64,000 nucleotides of DNA, from positions 62,001-126,000 of the forward strand of contig VEPM01000001.1 in the NCBI GenBank assembly GCA_012026795.1, read 5' to 3'. Source of the stretch: Candidatus Methanoperedens sp. (GTDB lineage: Archaea; Halobacteriota; Methanosarcinia; Methanosarcinales; Methanoperedenaceae). Positions 24,260 through 32,645 of the stretch are shown piece by piece. The notes below the pieces were generated by a model. The model saw only the letters and a list, made by a program, of their open reading frames with translations. It was not told the DNA's origin and made no database searches. A program made the translations under genes and the position numbers. The first letter of the stretch is position 1, and each line of letters begins with the position of its first letter.

Positions 24260-24928
24260 ATGCAGCATGAAATAATGTATAAGCCGGCTTATACTTTGCT
24301 TGAGGTAAAGCTGGAAGCCGGGGAACGTATCGAAGCTGAATCCGGCGCTATGGTATATATGTCGCCGGGGATCGAGATCGCAACTAAAGCAAAAGGCGGC
24401 GTGTTTGGCGCGCTTACCAGGGGTTTACTTGGAGGTGAGTCTTTCTTTACAAACAGTTTCACTGCAAAGTCAAAAGGCATCGTGGGACTTGCGCCACCAT
24501 ACCAGGGCGACATCGCCCATCACAGGTTGAATGGCGAGACGCTTTTTGTCCAGAATGGCAGTTACATTGCCTCATCTCCTGAACTGAGCCTCGATACCAA
24601 ATGGGGTGGAGCAAAATCATTTTTCTCGCGTGAGGGTTTATTTCTCCTGAAGATGGCTGGAACTGGCGACGCCTTCATTTCCAGTTTCGGCGCAATACAC
24701 GAAGTCAAACTGACCGGGGAACCTTTCACTATAGATACCGGCCATATGGTAGCTTTCACTGAAGGGCTGGATTATACAGTAAAAAGAATTGGCGGTCTCA
24801 AATCAACAATATTCAGCGGCGAAGGGCTTGTGGCTGAGTTTCGGGGAACAGGAACTCTTTATCTGCAAACAAGGAGCATGAACTCATTTCTTGACTGGCT
24901 GATGCCGTTTTTGCCAAAGGGCGGGTAA
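24260..24928 (+). CDS. AIM24/TIGR00266 family protein
   Basis: 222 residues of the AIM24 (TIGR00266) family, a double-stranded beta-helix-like fold: YTLLEVKLEAGERIEAESGAM, VYMSPGIEI, RGLLGGESFFTNSF, GFGALHEVKL-like stretch (SSFGAIHEVKL), GEGLVAEFRGTGTLYLQTR at the end. Function is unknown in prokaryotes; the yeast member lies in mitochondrial inner membrane organisation. It starts 3 bases after pan and is presumably co-transcribed, which hints at protein quality control only through position. Confidence 0.88.
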   Translation: MQHEIMYKPAYTLLEVKLEAGERIEAESGAMVYMSPGIEIATKAKGGVFGALTRGLLGGESFFTNSFTAKSKGIVGLAPPYQGDIAHHRLNGETLFVQNGSYIASSPELSLDTKWGGAKSFFSREGLFLLKMAGTGDAFISSFGAIHEVKLTGEPFTIDTGHMVAFTEGLDYTVKRIGGLKSTIFSGEGLVAEFRGTGTLYLQTRSMNSFLDWLMPFLPKGG

Positions 24929-24983
24929 TAAAAAGGAGTACAAATCTTTTTATATAACAAAGCTTATAATTCAATTGATTAAT

Positions 24984-25178
24984 ATGGCTGAAGTTACCCT
25001 GAAAGAAATTCATAAAAATCTCATCTCAATCAAAAAAGATGTACATAAAATAAAGATATATTTTGAAGAAGACGATCTTGAACTTTCAGATGAAATTAAA
25101 AAACAAATAGAAATTTCACGAAAAACACCAATTTCTAAAATGATATCTCAAAATGAAGTTGAAATGGAATTTCTATGA
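24984..25178 (+). CDS. putative antitoxin of a RelE pair
   Basis: 64 residues from ATG 24984 (MAEVTLKEIHKNLISI...); an in-frame TTG three codons upstream is less likely. The N-terminal half is a coiled coil that recalls archaeal antitoxins with a 'leucine zipper' start, and the C-terminal tail is acidic. It overlaps the toxin start by 4 bases. A TATA-like TTTTTATATAA lies about 30 bases upstream, close enough for a leaderless transcript. Confidence 0.7.
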   Translation: MAEVTLKEIHKNLISIKKDVHKIKIYFEEDDLELSDEIKKQIEISRKTPISKMISQNEVEMEFL

Positions 25179-25429
25179 GTTTTGAGATCTTTTGGGATCC
25201 CAAAGCAGTTTCACAACTTCAAAAACTACCTAGACAGATTTCTTCCAGAATAGTGAAAAAGATAAAATTGGTGGGTGAAACGGGGGTTGGTTTGGAAATT
25301 TTGAAAGAACATGAATATGGTTTCAAAATACGTATTGGTGACTATCGTGCATTATGCGATATATACTATAACCCTGGTAAAGTCATTATTAGAGTTGTAG
25401 AGCACAGAAAAAATGTATACAAAAAGTAG
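25175..25429 (+). CDS. RelE/ParE-family toxin
   Basis: 84 residues with the RelE fold: FEIFWDPKAVSQLQKLP as strand and first helix, then the basic IKIRIGDYRALCDIYY core (Arg in RIGDYRAL is the conserved catalytic-site element) and the C-terminal VIIRVVEHRKNVYKK, where His-Arg-x-x-x-Tyr matches RelE toxins that cut mRNA at the ribosome. Together with the upstream gene it forms an apparently intact toxin-antitoxin module. Confidence 0.88.
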   Translation: MSFEIFWDPKAVSQLQKLPRQISSRIVKKIKLVGETGVGLEILKEHEYGFKIRIGDYRALCDIYYNPGKVIIRVVEHRKNVYKK

Positions 25430-25442
25430 CACAAGGCTTATT

Positions 25443-26840
25443 TCATATATCAGGAGTTATTTTTCCTTGATTGGCTGATGCCGTTTTTGTAAGAGTGTAG
25501 TTAGAATCCCATTGCTGCAGCGGCGGTCCACCGCAATTGTATGCAGTTGAATCAAGGACTGCCAGCCAGTCGAAATCAGTGAGGCTTTGAGGAGTTAGTG
25601 CAAAGTAGGTTGAGTTCTTCGTACTGCCAGAGCGCTTCGGAAGAGCTGCAATTTCCGGGGTCGGTAATCCGTGGCCTCTGTGAGTCGGAATGAACCGCAC
25701 CGGCCCTGGCGCAGCAGTCAGTCGCATCTCAAGAGTGCTTGCTTCGGGTCGGCCTATACCATTGGCATCAGAAACCCCTACCGCCGAACCGATGACAGCA
25801 TAGTGCGAGCCGAACACCTCGTTAAGGTGCGATCCGACCGGCCACCATGTCAGCAGGTTAGCGCCTAATTGCCATTGTGTCTTCCCACACTGTAGATGGC
25901 TGTTGTGGGCAAAGGCGAACACTTTTCCCCGGCCATTCTCACTGGACACGATGTACTCCATATTATCCGCCATCAACGCATCACGAATGCCAAGAAGTCT
26001 GATAACCCGTTTGTTGGACTTTCGTGCCAGCTCAGCATGATAATTTAATAACTGCCGTGCTTCCGAGGCAAACTGCAAGGCTTCCAAATAGCGGTCTTTG
26101 TCGCTCTTTGCCACCAATTCCGGGCCGCGTACGCGCAGTTCTGAAATAAGTTCCTCTGTCTCAATCCGCAGCGCAGTCGCCGCTGGTGACAGGCCTACCG
26201 ACTGTGTAGGGTCCATCATTGCAGCCGGGTTCTCCCAATCAGAATCCAGGCCAAGAAGCGGGTAGATACGTTCACGATACTCCTGGCCGCTGATACTATC
26301 AATTGAGGCGAGATAATCGAGAACAAAATGCAGGACCTGGTGTGGACTATCAGTACCAGTCATTTCGGTCGGACTGTCGAAGCCGTAGAACCGGAGTTTG
26401 ACAGGATGTGTTGGATCGGCATTGAACGCCCTCATCCACTCCACAAGTTCCCGGTTTGCGTCGAGCCTTCCGAAGCCGTGGCTAAATCCGGTTTCCTGCA
26501 CAGCCTCATACGATGCCGGGCCACGGCCGGACACGTACTCATTCACCAGGCGCGCCCGTGGGAAACTGCTCTCGATGGCGATGGCGGTGTAACCATGCGC
26601 CTCCACAAGGCGCTGGAAGAGCCGGTTGCGCAGTATTAGAATGTCCTTGCCGCCGTGGAGTGCCTCCCCAAAGCCAAGCAATTCCACCGAATCATCAAGC
26701 GAAGCAATAACCCTGTCAACGGAGGCGTTGAATGTTTCGGACGAATCGACGGAGAATGGAATCGATTCGCGTAGAATCCATTCATCGAGGGTGGTATACA
26801 CCGGTTCTGAACTCCTCTGAACAAATAAACTTTTTTTCAT
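25443..26840 (-). CDS. erythromycin esterase-family protein
   Basis: 465 residues of the erythromycin esterase (PF05139) family: LLGFGEALHGGKDI (the family's Gly-Glu-x-x-His-Gly catalytic element, about residue 56), IAIESSFPRARLV, YGFDSPTEM, KRVIRLLGIRDALMADN and VFAFAHNSHLQCG with further conserved His residues. These hydrolases open macrolide lactones or act on unknown esters. The gene is GC-richer than its neighbours and most relatives are bacterial, so horizontal transfer is likely. A role in resistance is not proven, as many members do not act on macrolides. It ends 13 bases from the toxin gene. Confidence 0.82.
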   Translation of the reverse strand: MKKSLFVQRSSEPVYTTLDEWILRESIPFSVDSSETFNASVDRVIASLDDSVELLGFGEALHGGKDILILRNRLFQRLVEAHGYTAIAIESSFPRARLVNEYVSGRGPASYEAVQETGFSHGFGRLDANRELVEWMRAFNADPTHPVKLRFYGFDSPTEMTGTDSPHQVLHFVLDYLASIDSISGQEYRERIYPLLGLDSDWENPAAMMDPTQSVGLSPAATALRIETEELISELRVRGPELVAKSDKDRYLEALQFASEARQLLNYHAELARKSNKRVIRLLGIRDALMADNMEYIVSSENGRGKVFAFAHNSHLQCGKTQWQLGANLLTWWPVGSHLNEVFGSHYAVIGSAVGVSDANGIGRPEASTLEMRLTAAPGPVRFIPTHRGHGLPTPEIAALPKRSGSTKNSTYFALTPQSLTDFDWLAVLDSTAYNCGGPPLQQWDSNYTLTKTASANQGKITPDI

Positions 26841-26845
26841 TTTTT

Positions 26846-27118
26846 TTACTTTCTCTTCCTTAATATCTCAATTTCCTCTTTTCCGGGTATCCTCAGCACA
26901 AAACACCCATGACAGGGTTTCACATAAGGCATGATAATATCCTCATTATCAACAGCGATCGGTATAGGTGGGACTCCTACAAGATAATTATCAAATATCT
27001 TATAGCCTGCATCTACATAATAAATCTCTTTGAAATTTTTCTTTATGTATCCAGCACATTCCTTGAAAGAGCTGTTTGGGAGCAATATCTCATAATTCAT
27101 CTCTTCAACGCAGCCCAT
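26846..27118 (-). CDS. DUF1894 protein (methanogen-specific)
   Basis: 90 residues of DUF1894, a family restricted to methanogens and methane-oxidising relatives: EEMNYEILLPNSSFKECAGYI, NFKEIYYVDAGYKIFDNYLVG, PPIPIAVDNEDIIMPYVKPCHG. Function unknown. It overlaps the DUF1890 gene by 22 bases; GGGGTGA precedes ATG 27118. DUF1894-DUF1890-marker 14 is a recurring trio, so they probably act together. Confidence 0.88.
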   Translation of the reverse strand: MGCVEEMNYEILLPNSSFKECAGYIKKNFKEIYYVDAGYKIFDNYLVGVPPIPIAVDNEDIIMPYVKPCHGCFVLRIPGKEEIEILRKRK

Positions 27119-27549
27119 GACTTCACCCCGTCTATCTGTGCCCGAAGCGGCGTAGGATTATGAACAGCCTTTGCAGCAATGATGATAGAATCCCCGCCTG
27201 CCTCAATGAGAGGTTCAATCTCTTTACCAAAAATCACGGCTATTGTCTTTGCTTTCGAAATTGATTTAATTGTCGCAAGATATGAAATCCCGCTGTCGCT
27301 GTGTATAAAAACAAAGCAAAGGTCAAAATCAAATGTCTTTTCAGCAAGAGCGCCGATGCACCTGTCAAGGTCCATTACTTTTTTAATATAATGTTTTTCA
27401 GGATCTGAATTAAGGAGTAGGCTTATAGCAGCTTTATTCCCGGCTGATGTGACTTCAAATCCTTCCTTATTCAATTTATTTGCTATATACAATGCCGCTG
27501 CTGTCTGAACCGGCAGTTCAGGGCATCCCATCATAAAAAGTGCTTTCAT
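27097..27549 (-). CDS. DUF1890 protein (methanogen-specific)
   Basis: 150 residues with a Rossmann-like start (MKALFMMGCPELPVQTAAALYIANKL) in the DUF1890 family, known from methanogens only. Cys9 in MMGCPELP is conserved. Function unknown. The start overlaps the stop of the marker-14 gene as ATGA, with AAGGAA before it. Confidence 0.88.
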   Translation of the reverse strand: MKALFMMGCPELPVQTAAALYIANKLNKEGFEVTSAGNKAAISLLLNSDPEKHYIKKVMDLDRCIGALAEKTFDFDLCFVFIHSDSGISYLATIKSISKAKTIAVIFGKEIEPLIEAGGDSIIIAAKAVHNPTPLRAQIDGVKSWAALKR

Positions 27550-29048
27550 ATGTTCCTTCCTTTTGATTTTTCATAATAGTCAATACGCTGTTTCAGGACA
27601 CATGCCCCGCCTCTTACACCCCCGATCGGGTTTTTCGGGACTCCCATGGAGTTCATGCAGCGTGCCATGACAGCAGCGCCGCGGGCAAGGCCATCATCCA
27701 CGAACACCACATGTTCCCCTGGTTCCTTATAAATACCGAGCTTTTCAATGCTTTTCAATATCAGGTAAGGTTTACATCCTGTTATAGAGGCCCTTCCTGT
27801 CAGGCCAATAGAGGTCTTCTCTGATATAAGCTGATGTTCGATTGCCAGTTTAACGATGCGCCCAACCATCTTTGCAGATACGAGATCAAGAGTTGCAAAC
27901 ATTGTTTTCAAACCGTGTTTTGTGTATAATTCAGAGCCAATACCTGTCAATTCAGGCAAAAGACTCCCATTTTCCCCGACATCGCACCCTATAAGGATCA
28001 CGCCGATTTCTTTTGCGGCTTTTGGGTCGACCGGGACACTACCGTATCTGTTCACATTTTCAGGTACGATCTCAATTTTGATCCTGGAATGTATCTCATC
28101 AGCATATTTCCTGATAACACTGCCTTTTGAAAGCCATATCATACGTTCTTTAGTATCTTTGAACAGATCAAGGGCAGCGCCGTATCTCTTATCCACAAGA
28201 CCTGTTCCCTTAATGACAGCATCGGGGATCGCACCTGCATAACCACAGAGGTTGGCAACAGTTCTCGCATAGGGGATCTCATCATTTGTAATCCGTCCTT
28301 TAAGGGTTGTCCCGAAGTCCATTGAAAAAACAGGGTTCCTGAAATCCACACCCGACCATTTGGCGCCTTCTTTGATACCCGCTGTTGCAAGTTCTCCTTC
28401 CATTTCATTTGCAACGATCTCAACCCCGGTTGATCCAACCGGAGGAAGAACACCTCCGACAGCTCCTGTAAATATGATCTTATCGATCAGCGTATTGTTT
28501 TTGAATTTTTGCGGGACATTATCAATAGACATGGCAGGCACCATTTTTTTTGGCGGTATTCCTGCAAGAAGACAACCGTCTGCAAGCGCTTTAATAAATT
28601 CCCCTACTTCATGGGGTGATGAAAAACCCGCGACAACACCTGTTGATCTCACAGCGAAATCAAGATCTGTCGTGATATCAAGATTCACAGCTTCATGAGC
28701 CTCAATAAGAGTATCCCTCACGAGTTCTGCAATTGATTCCCTGGTCAATGATACCCCGCTGAGGGTCGAGCCAAAAATCCTTTCGTTGGGTTTGGGTTTT
28801 CTCACGTCGCGGGTCATTTTAACGGTCTTGTTCAAAACCCGTGTACGCCCGTCTTTCATATTTGTAGCTGTCAGGATACATTTAGTTGTAGTATTCCCGA
28901 CTTCTATAGATGCAACTATGAAAAAGGGAATGAACTCGCCTAATTTTATGTCCCCTTTAAGTTCGGACGGTTTGATAATCTGGCTCTGGGCGATTCTTGG
29001 CTTTTTGCCAAAAAAGCAGCTAATTACAAATTTAACCGGATTTTCCAT
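27546..29048 (-). CDS. methanogenesis marker protein 14
   Basis: About 500 residues of the TIGR03285 marker family. It shows an ASKHA-like phosphate loop (ASIEVGNTTTKCILTAT, about residue 48), a second glycine-rich motif (FSMDFGTTLKGRI) and GCKPYLILKSIE near the end. It is present in nearly all methanogens and in ANME archaea but has no proven function; an ATP-dependent role in activating a redox enzyme is a common suggestion for ASKHA folds. Of three in-frame starts I chose ATG 29048, 8 bases after AGGTGA. It is co-directional with DUF1890 and overlaps the methyltransferase gene slightly. Confidence 0.88.
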   Translation of the reverse strand: MENPVKFVISCFFGKKPRIAQSQIIKPSELKGDIKLGEFIPFFIVASIEVGNTTTKCILTATNMKDGRTRVLNKTVKMTRDVRKPKPNERIFGSTLSGVSLTRESIAELVRDTLIEAHEAVNLDITTDLDFAVRSTGVVAGFSSPHEVGEFIKALADGCLLAGIPPKKMVPAMSIDNVPQKFKNNTLIDKIIFTGAVGGVLPPVGSTGVEIVANEMEGELATAGIKEGAKWSGVDFRNPVFSMDFGTTLKGRITNDEIPYARTVANLCGYAGAIPDAVIKGTGLVDKRYGAALDLFKDTKERMIWLSKGSVIRKYADEIHSRIKIEIVPENVNRYGSVPVDPKAAKEIGVILIGCDVGENGSLLPELTGIGSELYTKHGLKTMFATLDLVSAKMVGRIVKLAIEHQLISEKTSIGLTGRASITGCKPYLILKSIEKLGIYKEPGEHVVFVDDGLARGAAVMARCMNSMGVPKNPIGGVRGGACVLKQRIDYYEKSKGRNI

Positions 29049-29754
29049 TTCCATATTCACCTGTCTTTAATTTCCACTGGATGCGGCGCAGTATCCCGCG
29101 AAGGGTCTGCACCTCGCGTGCTGTTAATTGAGCCCGTCCTAATATCCTGCTTAGCATAAGCTTTGTCTTATCTTCTTTATATTCTTTATATTCTATATCA
29201 TCCAGGACTTCATCAATATGCTCGTACAGGAGTTCAATATCAAAATGATCAGCTAAAAATCTATCTCCCCCTTCTATATCGCTGAGTTCATAGAGAACTA
29301 CTGCAACGGCATGAGAAAGATTCATGCTTGGATAAGCGCGGCTTGTGGGAATACTGACTATGATATCACAAATTTCGAGTTCCTCATTTCGAAGCCCTGC
29401 ATCTTCCCTGCCAAAAACAAGCGATATTGTTCCGTTATTCCCGGAGAGTTTTTCCTTCAATTGCCTGGGACTATATGCAGGTATCCTGAAATGTTTATTA
29501 TCTGTTTTTCCTGGAAGTCCTGTCATTCCGATAATGGTATTTGAACCTTTCAGGGCATCTTCTATGGAAAATTCTATCCTGGCATTCTCGATAATATCAT
29601 AGGCATGAACCGACATAATGCGAGCTTGCATATCAAGGTCGCATGGATTGAGAAGTACGAGTTCACTAAATCCAAAATTTTTCATGACGCGCGCAACAGA
29701 GCCTACATTCCCACTGTAGATGGGTTCGACAAGTACTATCCGAAAGTTTAGCAT
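29032..29754 (-). CDS. trmJ: TrmJ-like SPOUT RNA 2'-O-methyltransferase
   Basis: 240 residues from ATG 29754 (MLNFRIVLVEPIYSGNVGS). The SpoU/TrmH knot motifs are clear: YSGNVGSVARVMKNFG, SLVFGREDAGLRNEEL and IPTSRAYPSMNLSHAVAVVLYEL, which bind S-adenosylmethionine. In archaea TrmJ methylates position 32 of tRNA. The start at 29781 would add nine hydrophobic residues without family support. There is no ribosome site before 29754, which fits a leaderless transcript from the TTATATAA element about 30 bases upstream on this strand. Confidence 0.88.
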   Translation of the reverse strand: MLNFRIVLVEPIYSGNVGSVARVMKNFGFSELVLLNPCDLDMQARIMSVHAYDIIENARIEFSIEDALKGSNTIIGMTGLPGKTDNKHFRIPAYSPRQLKEKLSGNNGTISLVFGREDAGLRNEELEICDIIVSIPTSRAYPSMNLSHAVAVVLYELSDIEGGDRFLADHFDIELLYEHIDEVLDDIEYKEYKEDKTKLMLSRILGRAQLTAREVQTLRGILRRIQWKLKTGEYGNGKSG

Positions 29755-29791
29755 AGAAAAAGTTATAATATAGATATTCATTTATATAAGC

Positions 29792-30157
29792 ATGGGTGAA
29801 AAGAAGCAGCTTAATGTGAGGATACCTTTAGAACTGCAAGAAAAAATAGAGGAAAGCGGCAGGCCTAAAGTGGATATTGTAATTGAGGCTCTTGAATTAT
29901 ATTTTGACAGCAAGAAACCGAAGGATGTAAGCGCAGAAGAGATCCCGGTTGAAAGCGCTGATAGTATCAACACATTGGAACCGGTTGAAAGCGATGAAAT
30001 GAATAGAATTAAAAAAGAGGTAGAATTCCTCAGGGCAAAGGTAGATGACCTTCTCAAGCTGCTACATCAGGAACAGGTCCTTCATATACAGACACAAAGA
30101 ATGCTTTCACCATCGCAAACTGAAAAGAAGAAGAAATGGTGGCAATTCTGGGGATAG
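29792..30157 (+). CDS. ribbon-helix-helix-like protein with aromatic C-terminal tail
   Basis: 121 residues. The first 45 (KQLNVRIPLELQEKIEES, then IVIEALELYFDSKK) look like a CopG/Arc ribbon-helix-helix DNA-binding domain. An acidic linker and a coiled coil (about residues 68-98) follow, and the end KKKKWWQFWG is a positively charged aromatic tail that could tether the protein to membrane or a partner. No toxin gene with it; the following AbrB/VapC pair starts 29 bases later in its own right. It is divergent from trmJ. Confidence 0.65.
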   Translation: MGEKKQLNVRIPLELQEKIEESGRPKVDIVIEALELYFDSKKPKDVSAEEIPVESADSINTLEPVESDEMNRIKKEVEFLRAKVDDLLKLLHQEQVLHIQTQRMLSPSQTEKKKKWWQFWG

Positions 30158-30185
30158 GCAAAACGGCTTTATATTAGAATATCAG

Positions 30186-30473
30186 ATGGAATACAAAAAA
30201 GAAGATGTGAACAAAATGGAAGAACTGATTGTCGATAATAAATACAAAATTCATTTTTCAAAAGAATTAATTAATCTATTCAAAATCAAGCCAAATGATC
30301 GTTTTCATATAAAGATAGAAAATAAGGACAAAATAGTCCTTGAAAAGGTTGAAAAAGTCAAAAAAGAGACAGATTCTTTGATCGAGATTCTGGATTCTCC
30401 CGCTCACATTAATATTAAAAAAATCAAACAAATCAATTTAAATGCTGTCGAGGAAGAGCTCTGGACAACATGA
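30186..30473 (+). CDS. AbrB-like antitoxin (VapB)
   Basis: Swapped-hairpin AbrB-type DNA-binding domain: ELIVDNKYKIHFSKELINLF, KPNDRFHIKIENKDKIVLEKV. Starts at ATG 30186 (95 aa) and ATG 30216 (85 aa) are both possible; the second lies at the usual domain start and has GATGTGA in front. The stop overlaps the toxin start by 4 bases. It should bind VapC through its C-terminal tail and repress its own promoter. Confidence 0.82.
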   Translation: MEYKKEDVNKMEELIVDNKYKIHFSKELINLFKIKPNDRFHIKIENKDKIVLEKVEKVKKETDSLIEILDSPAHINIKKIKQINLNAVEEELWTT

Positions 30474-30880
30474 AAAAAATATTAGTTGATTCTAATATTT
30501 TCATTTTTGCAAATATCAAAGAATATCCTGAACATCCCCTGGCCAAAGCAAAGCTGAAACAATTAATAGAGGATCACAAATTGATCGTCAATGCTATTGT
30601 TATTTCTGAAGTTCAGTATAAGCTCTTTCGTCTTCTGGATAAGGAAGAGTCTTATCATAGAACAAAAAAGATACTGACATCCAGTTATGTTGAATATGAA
30701 CCAATAGGTTATGACACTGTTTTGAATGCTTCTGAACTAAGTTACAAATCCAATGTCAAGATCAATGATGCAATAATCGCCCAACATGCAATGGATCTAA
30801 ATGTTGAAAGTATATTCACGGATAATGTGAAAGACTTCGCAAAAATACTGGATTTGAAAATTGTTCCTTTGAAGTCTTAA
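30470..30880 (+). CDS. PIN-domain toxin (VapC)
   Basis: 136 residues with all acidic PIN positions: LVDSNIFIFAN (first Asp), ISEVQYKLF (Glu), KINDAIIAQHA (Asp) and IFTDNVKDFAKIL (Asp-x-x-x-Asp), ending in LKIVPLKS. VapC toxins cleave tRNA or rRNA. With the upstream AbrB-like gene this is an intact VapBC pair, in contrast to the broken UPF0175/PIN pair at 18552-19300. Confidence 0.9.
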   Translation: MKKILVDSNIFIFANIKEYPEHPLAKAKLKQLIEDHKLIVNAIVISEVQYKLFRLLDKEESYHRTKKILTSSYVEYEPIGYDTVLNASELSYKSNVKINDAIIAQHAMDLNVESIFTDNVKDFAKILDLKIVPLKS

Positions 30881-30924
30881 ATCAGAATGTTCTTCCTCAC
30901 CCTTGATGAAGCTCTATGCCTTAT

Positions 30925-31281
30925 TCACATTTCCTCGATCTTCTTGATACTCATAAGCGGATAATCCTTTTCTTCATCATAACGCATTTCTGCATGGGCA
31001 ATTACATTTTTATAAAGCACCTGTAAACTTACATGCAGCATGCGTCCTTCCAGTTCACAATATCCGAATCCAGGATTTTGTTTTTTCTTGACCATTTCGC
31101 TATCTATAGTAACACTGATGCTTCTCACGAAAGGCTGGACTTCTATGCTTTCTTCGATTATCCTTGAAAGACCATCAAGCGTTTCCGTATTTATTGGCGT
31201 GCCGACGAACTGGTGATACAATGCACCAAGCTTTATCCCGGCTTCAAAAACAGCCCTGTCACGATTATTTATTTCTGTCAT
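30925..31281 (-). CDS. mptD: archaeal dihydroneopterin aldolase (DUF372)
   Basis: 118 residues of the archaeal MptD/DUF372 type: FEAGIKLGALYHQFVGTPI, then SIEVQPFVRSISVTID and GYCELEGRMLHVSLQVLYKN. MptD makes 6-hydroxymethyl-7,8-dihydropterin, an early step in tetrahydromethanopterin synthesis. It follows pssA on the minus strand with a 17-base overlap and is the last gene of the lipid block. Confidence 0.88.
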   Translation of the reverse strand: MTEINNRDRAVFEAGIKLGALYHQFVGTPINTETLDGLSRIIEESIEVQPFVRSISVTIDSEMVKKKQNPGFGYCELEGRMLHVSLQVLYKNVIAHAEMRYDEEKDYPLMSIKKIEEM

Positions 31282-31951
31282 ATAATTTCATACCTATTGG
31301 ACTTAAAACGTAAACCATAATAAGGATAAACAGGAGCAATGAACCTTTTTTTACCAGGTCTGTTAATCCGAGATAAAATGCGGCAATATTGAACACAAGG
31401 ACTATTACCAGGGGTGCAAGGGTAAGGGGATTTTTTATTTTGGGATAACTTACGGTGCTTACCATCAACAGTGATAAAATAACAAGAAGTGCCAAAAAAG
31501 CATATTCAAAATAAGGAACAATATCCTTTACCATGATAAATAATGCTACTATGAATCCACCTGCTGTTATGGGAATTCCTTCAAATCCATCCTTTTTACC
31601 TGAAACGTTGAACCTGGCAAGACGCAATGTGCCGCAAACCATGAAAAAAGCAGGAAAAACCAGCGCGAAATTTCCAAGATTTGAAAGAACAGTGTATGAA
31701 ACAACCGCTGGCGCAACCCCGAACGAGATAACATCGGATAATGAATCAAGATTCGCGCCAAGAACACCGGTCCCGAAATACCTTGCCACCGCACCATCAG
31801 CGCCATCTGCTATTACTGCAAGAAGTATCATTATGAGCGCGATTTCCATCTCTCCGCGCAGGGTCATTATTATTGAGAACAATCCCAGTAACGCATTTAC
31901 AAGAGTAATGATATCTGCCGGTTTAATGAGTTTCAGGATATTTTGTCCCAT
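31265..31951 (-). CDS. pssA: archaetidylserine synthase (CDP-alcohol phosphatidyltransferase)
   Basis: 228 residues with about 7-8 membrane helices. The CDP-alcohol phosphotransferase motif is complete: DGADGAVARYFG followed by GANLDSLSDVISFG (Asp-Gly-x2-Ala-Arg-x8-Gly-x3-Asp-x3-Asp, with one extra residue pair). It joins serine to CDP-archaeol. ATG 31951 is preceded by AAAGGAAACAGGC; a longer frame to 32032 overlaps asd and adds a polar segment unlike the family. Product substrate assignment follows from the neighbouring decarboxylase. Confidence 0.88.
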   Translation of the reverse strand: MGQNILKLIKPADIITLVNALLGLFSIIMTLRGEMEIALIMILLAVIADGADGAVARYFGTGVLGANLDSLSDVISFGVAPAVVSYTVLSNLGNFALVFPAFFMVCGTLRLARFNVSGKKDGFEGIPITAGGFIVALFIMVKDIVPYFEYAFLALLVILSLLMVSTVSYPKIKNPLTLAPLVIVLVFNIAAFYLGLTDLVKKGSLLLFILIMVYVLSPIGMKLYDRNK

Positions 31952-31997
31952 GCCTGTTTCCTTTTTAGAATATTTTGCCTTATATCTGTTTCCTTCT

Positions 31998-32645
31998 CTA
32001 TATCTTATGTTCTTTATCTTTTTTCCTAGCAATTATAGTCTCGGCAGCTTTTACCTTATCATTCAGCCCGACTGTAAAAACATACCCTTCCGGTATCGTG
32101 ACATCCACCCTGGAACCAAAACGTATCATTCCGATACGCTCCCCCCTCAACACATAAGTCCCTTCGCTTATGTATGAAACTATCCTCCGCGTCAGGACAC
32201 CTGCGATTTGTGTTAGTTCAAGAGTCCCTGCTGCCGTACTAAATACAACATGGTTCCTTTCATTTACATCGGAATCCTTGTTAAATGCCGGGATATAACC
32301 TCCGGGCTTATAATCGATATGGGTGACTGTACCGGAAAGCGGTGCACGGTTCACATGGACATTATGGATATTCATAAAAATACAGACGGTCCTGTTCTGG
32401 ATAGATATCACCTTTCCATCAGCAGGCGACACTATATCATCTTCATCTCCGGGCGGTGTTCTCTCCGGGTCGCGAAAGAATATAATGAAAAAAATTGAGA
32501 GGATAAACCCTATAACAAATAACAAAAATAAGATCGCTGATATCCCAAACGAGCCGGATATTTTAAATTTATTAAAAGCAACCAAGGACGCGATAGTAAA
32601 AAGAAAAATTCCCAGAATCCATGGGAACGAACCTTTAGCCATCAT
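31998..32645 (-). CDS. asd: archaetidylserine decarboxylase proenzyme
   Basis: About 215 residues. Two membrane helices at the N-terminus are followed by the decarboxylase domain: FRDPERTPP, SPADGKVISI, FMNIHNVHVNRAP and MIRFGSRVDV, in which the Gly-Ser pair is the self-cleavage site that yields the pyruvoyl group. It converts archaetidylserine to archaetidylethanolamine. I chose ATG 32645, with GGAGG 11 bases upstream. It overlaps artA by 11 bases and precedes pssA by 46. The trio artA-asd-pssA on one strand is a functional neighbourhood. Confidence 0.9.
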   Translation of the reverse strand: MMAKGSFPWILGIFLFTIASLVAFNKFKISGSFGISAILFLLFVIGFILSIFFIIFFRDPERTPPGDEDDIVSPADGKVISIQNRTVCIFMNIHNVHVNRAPLSGTVTHIDYKPGGYIPAFNKDSDVNERNHVVFSTAAGTLELTQIAGVLTRRIVSYISEGTYVLRGERIGMIRFGSRVDVTIPEGYVFTVGLNDKVKAAETIIARKKDKEHKI

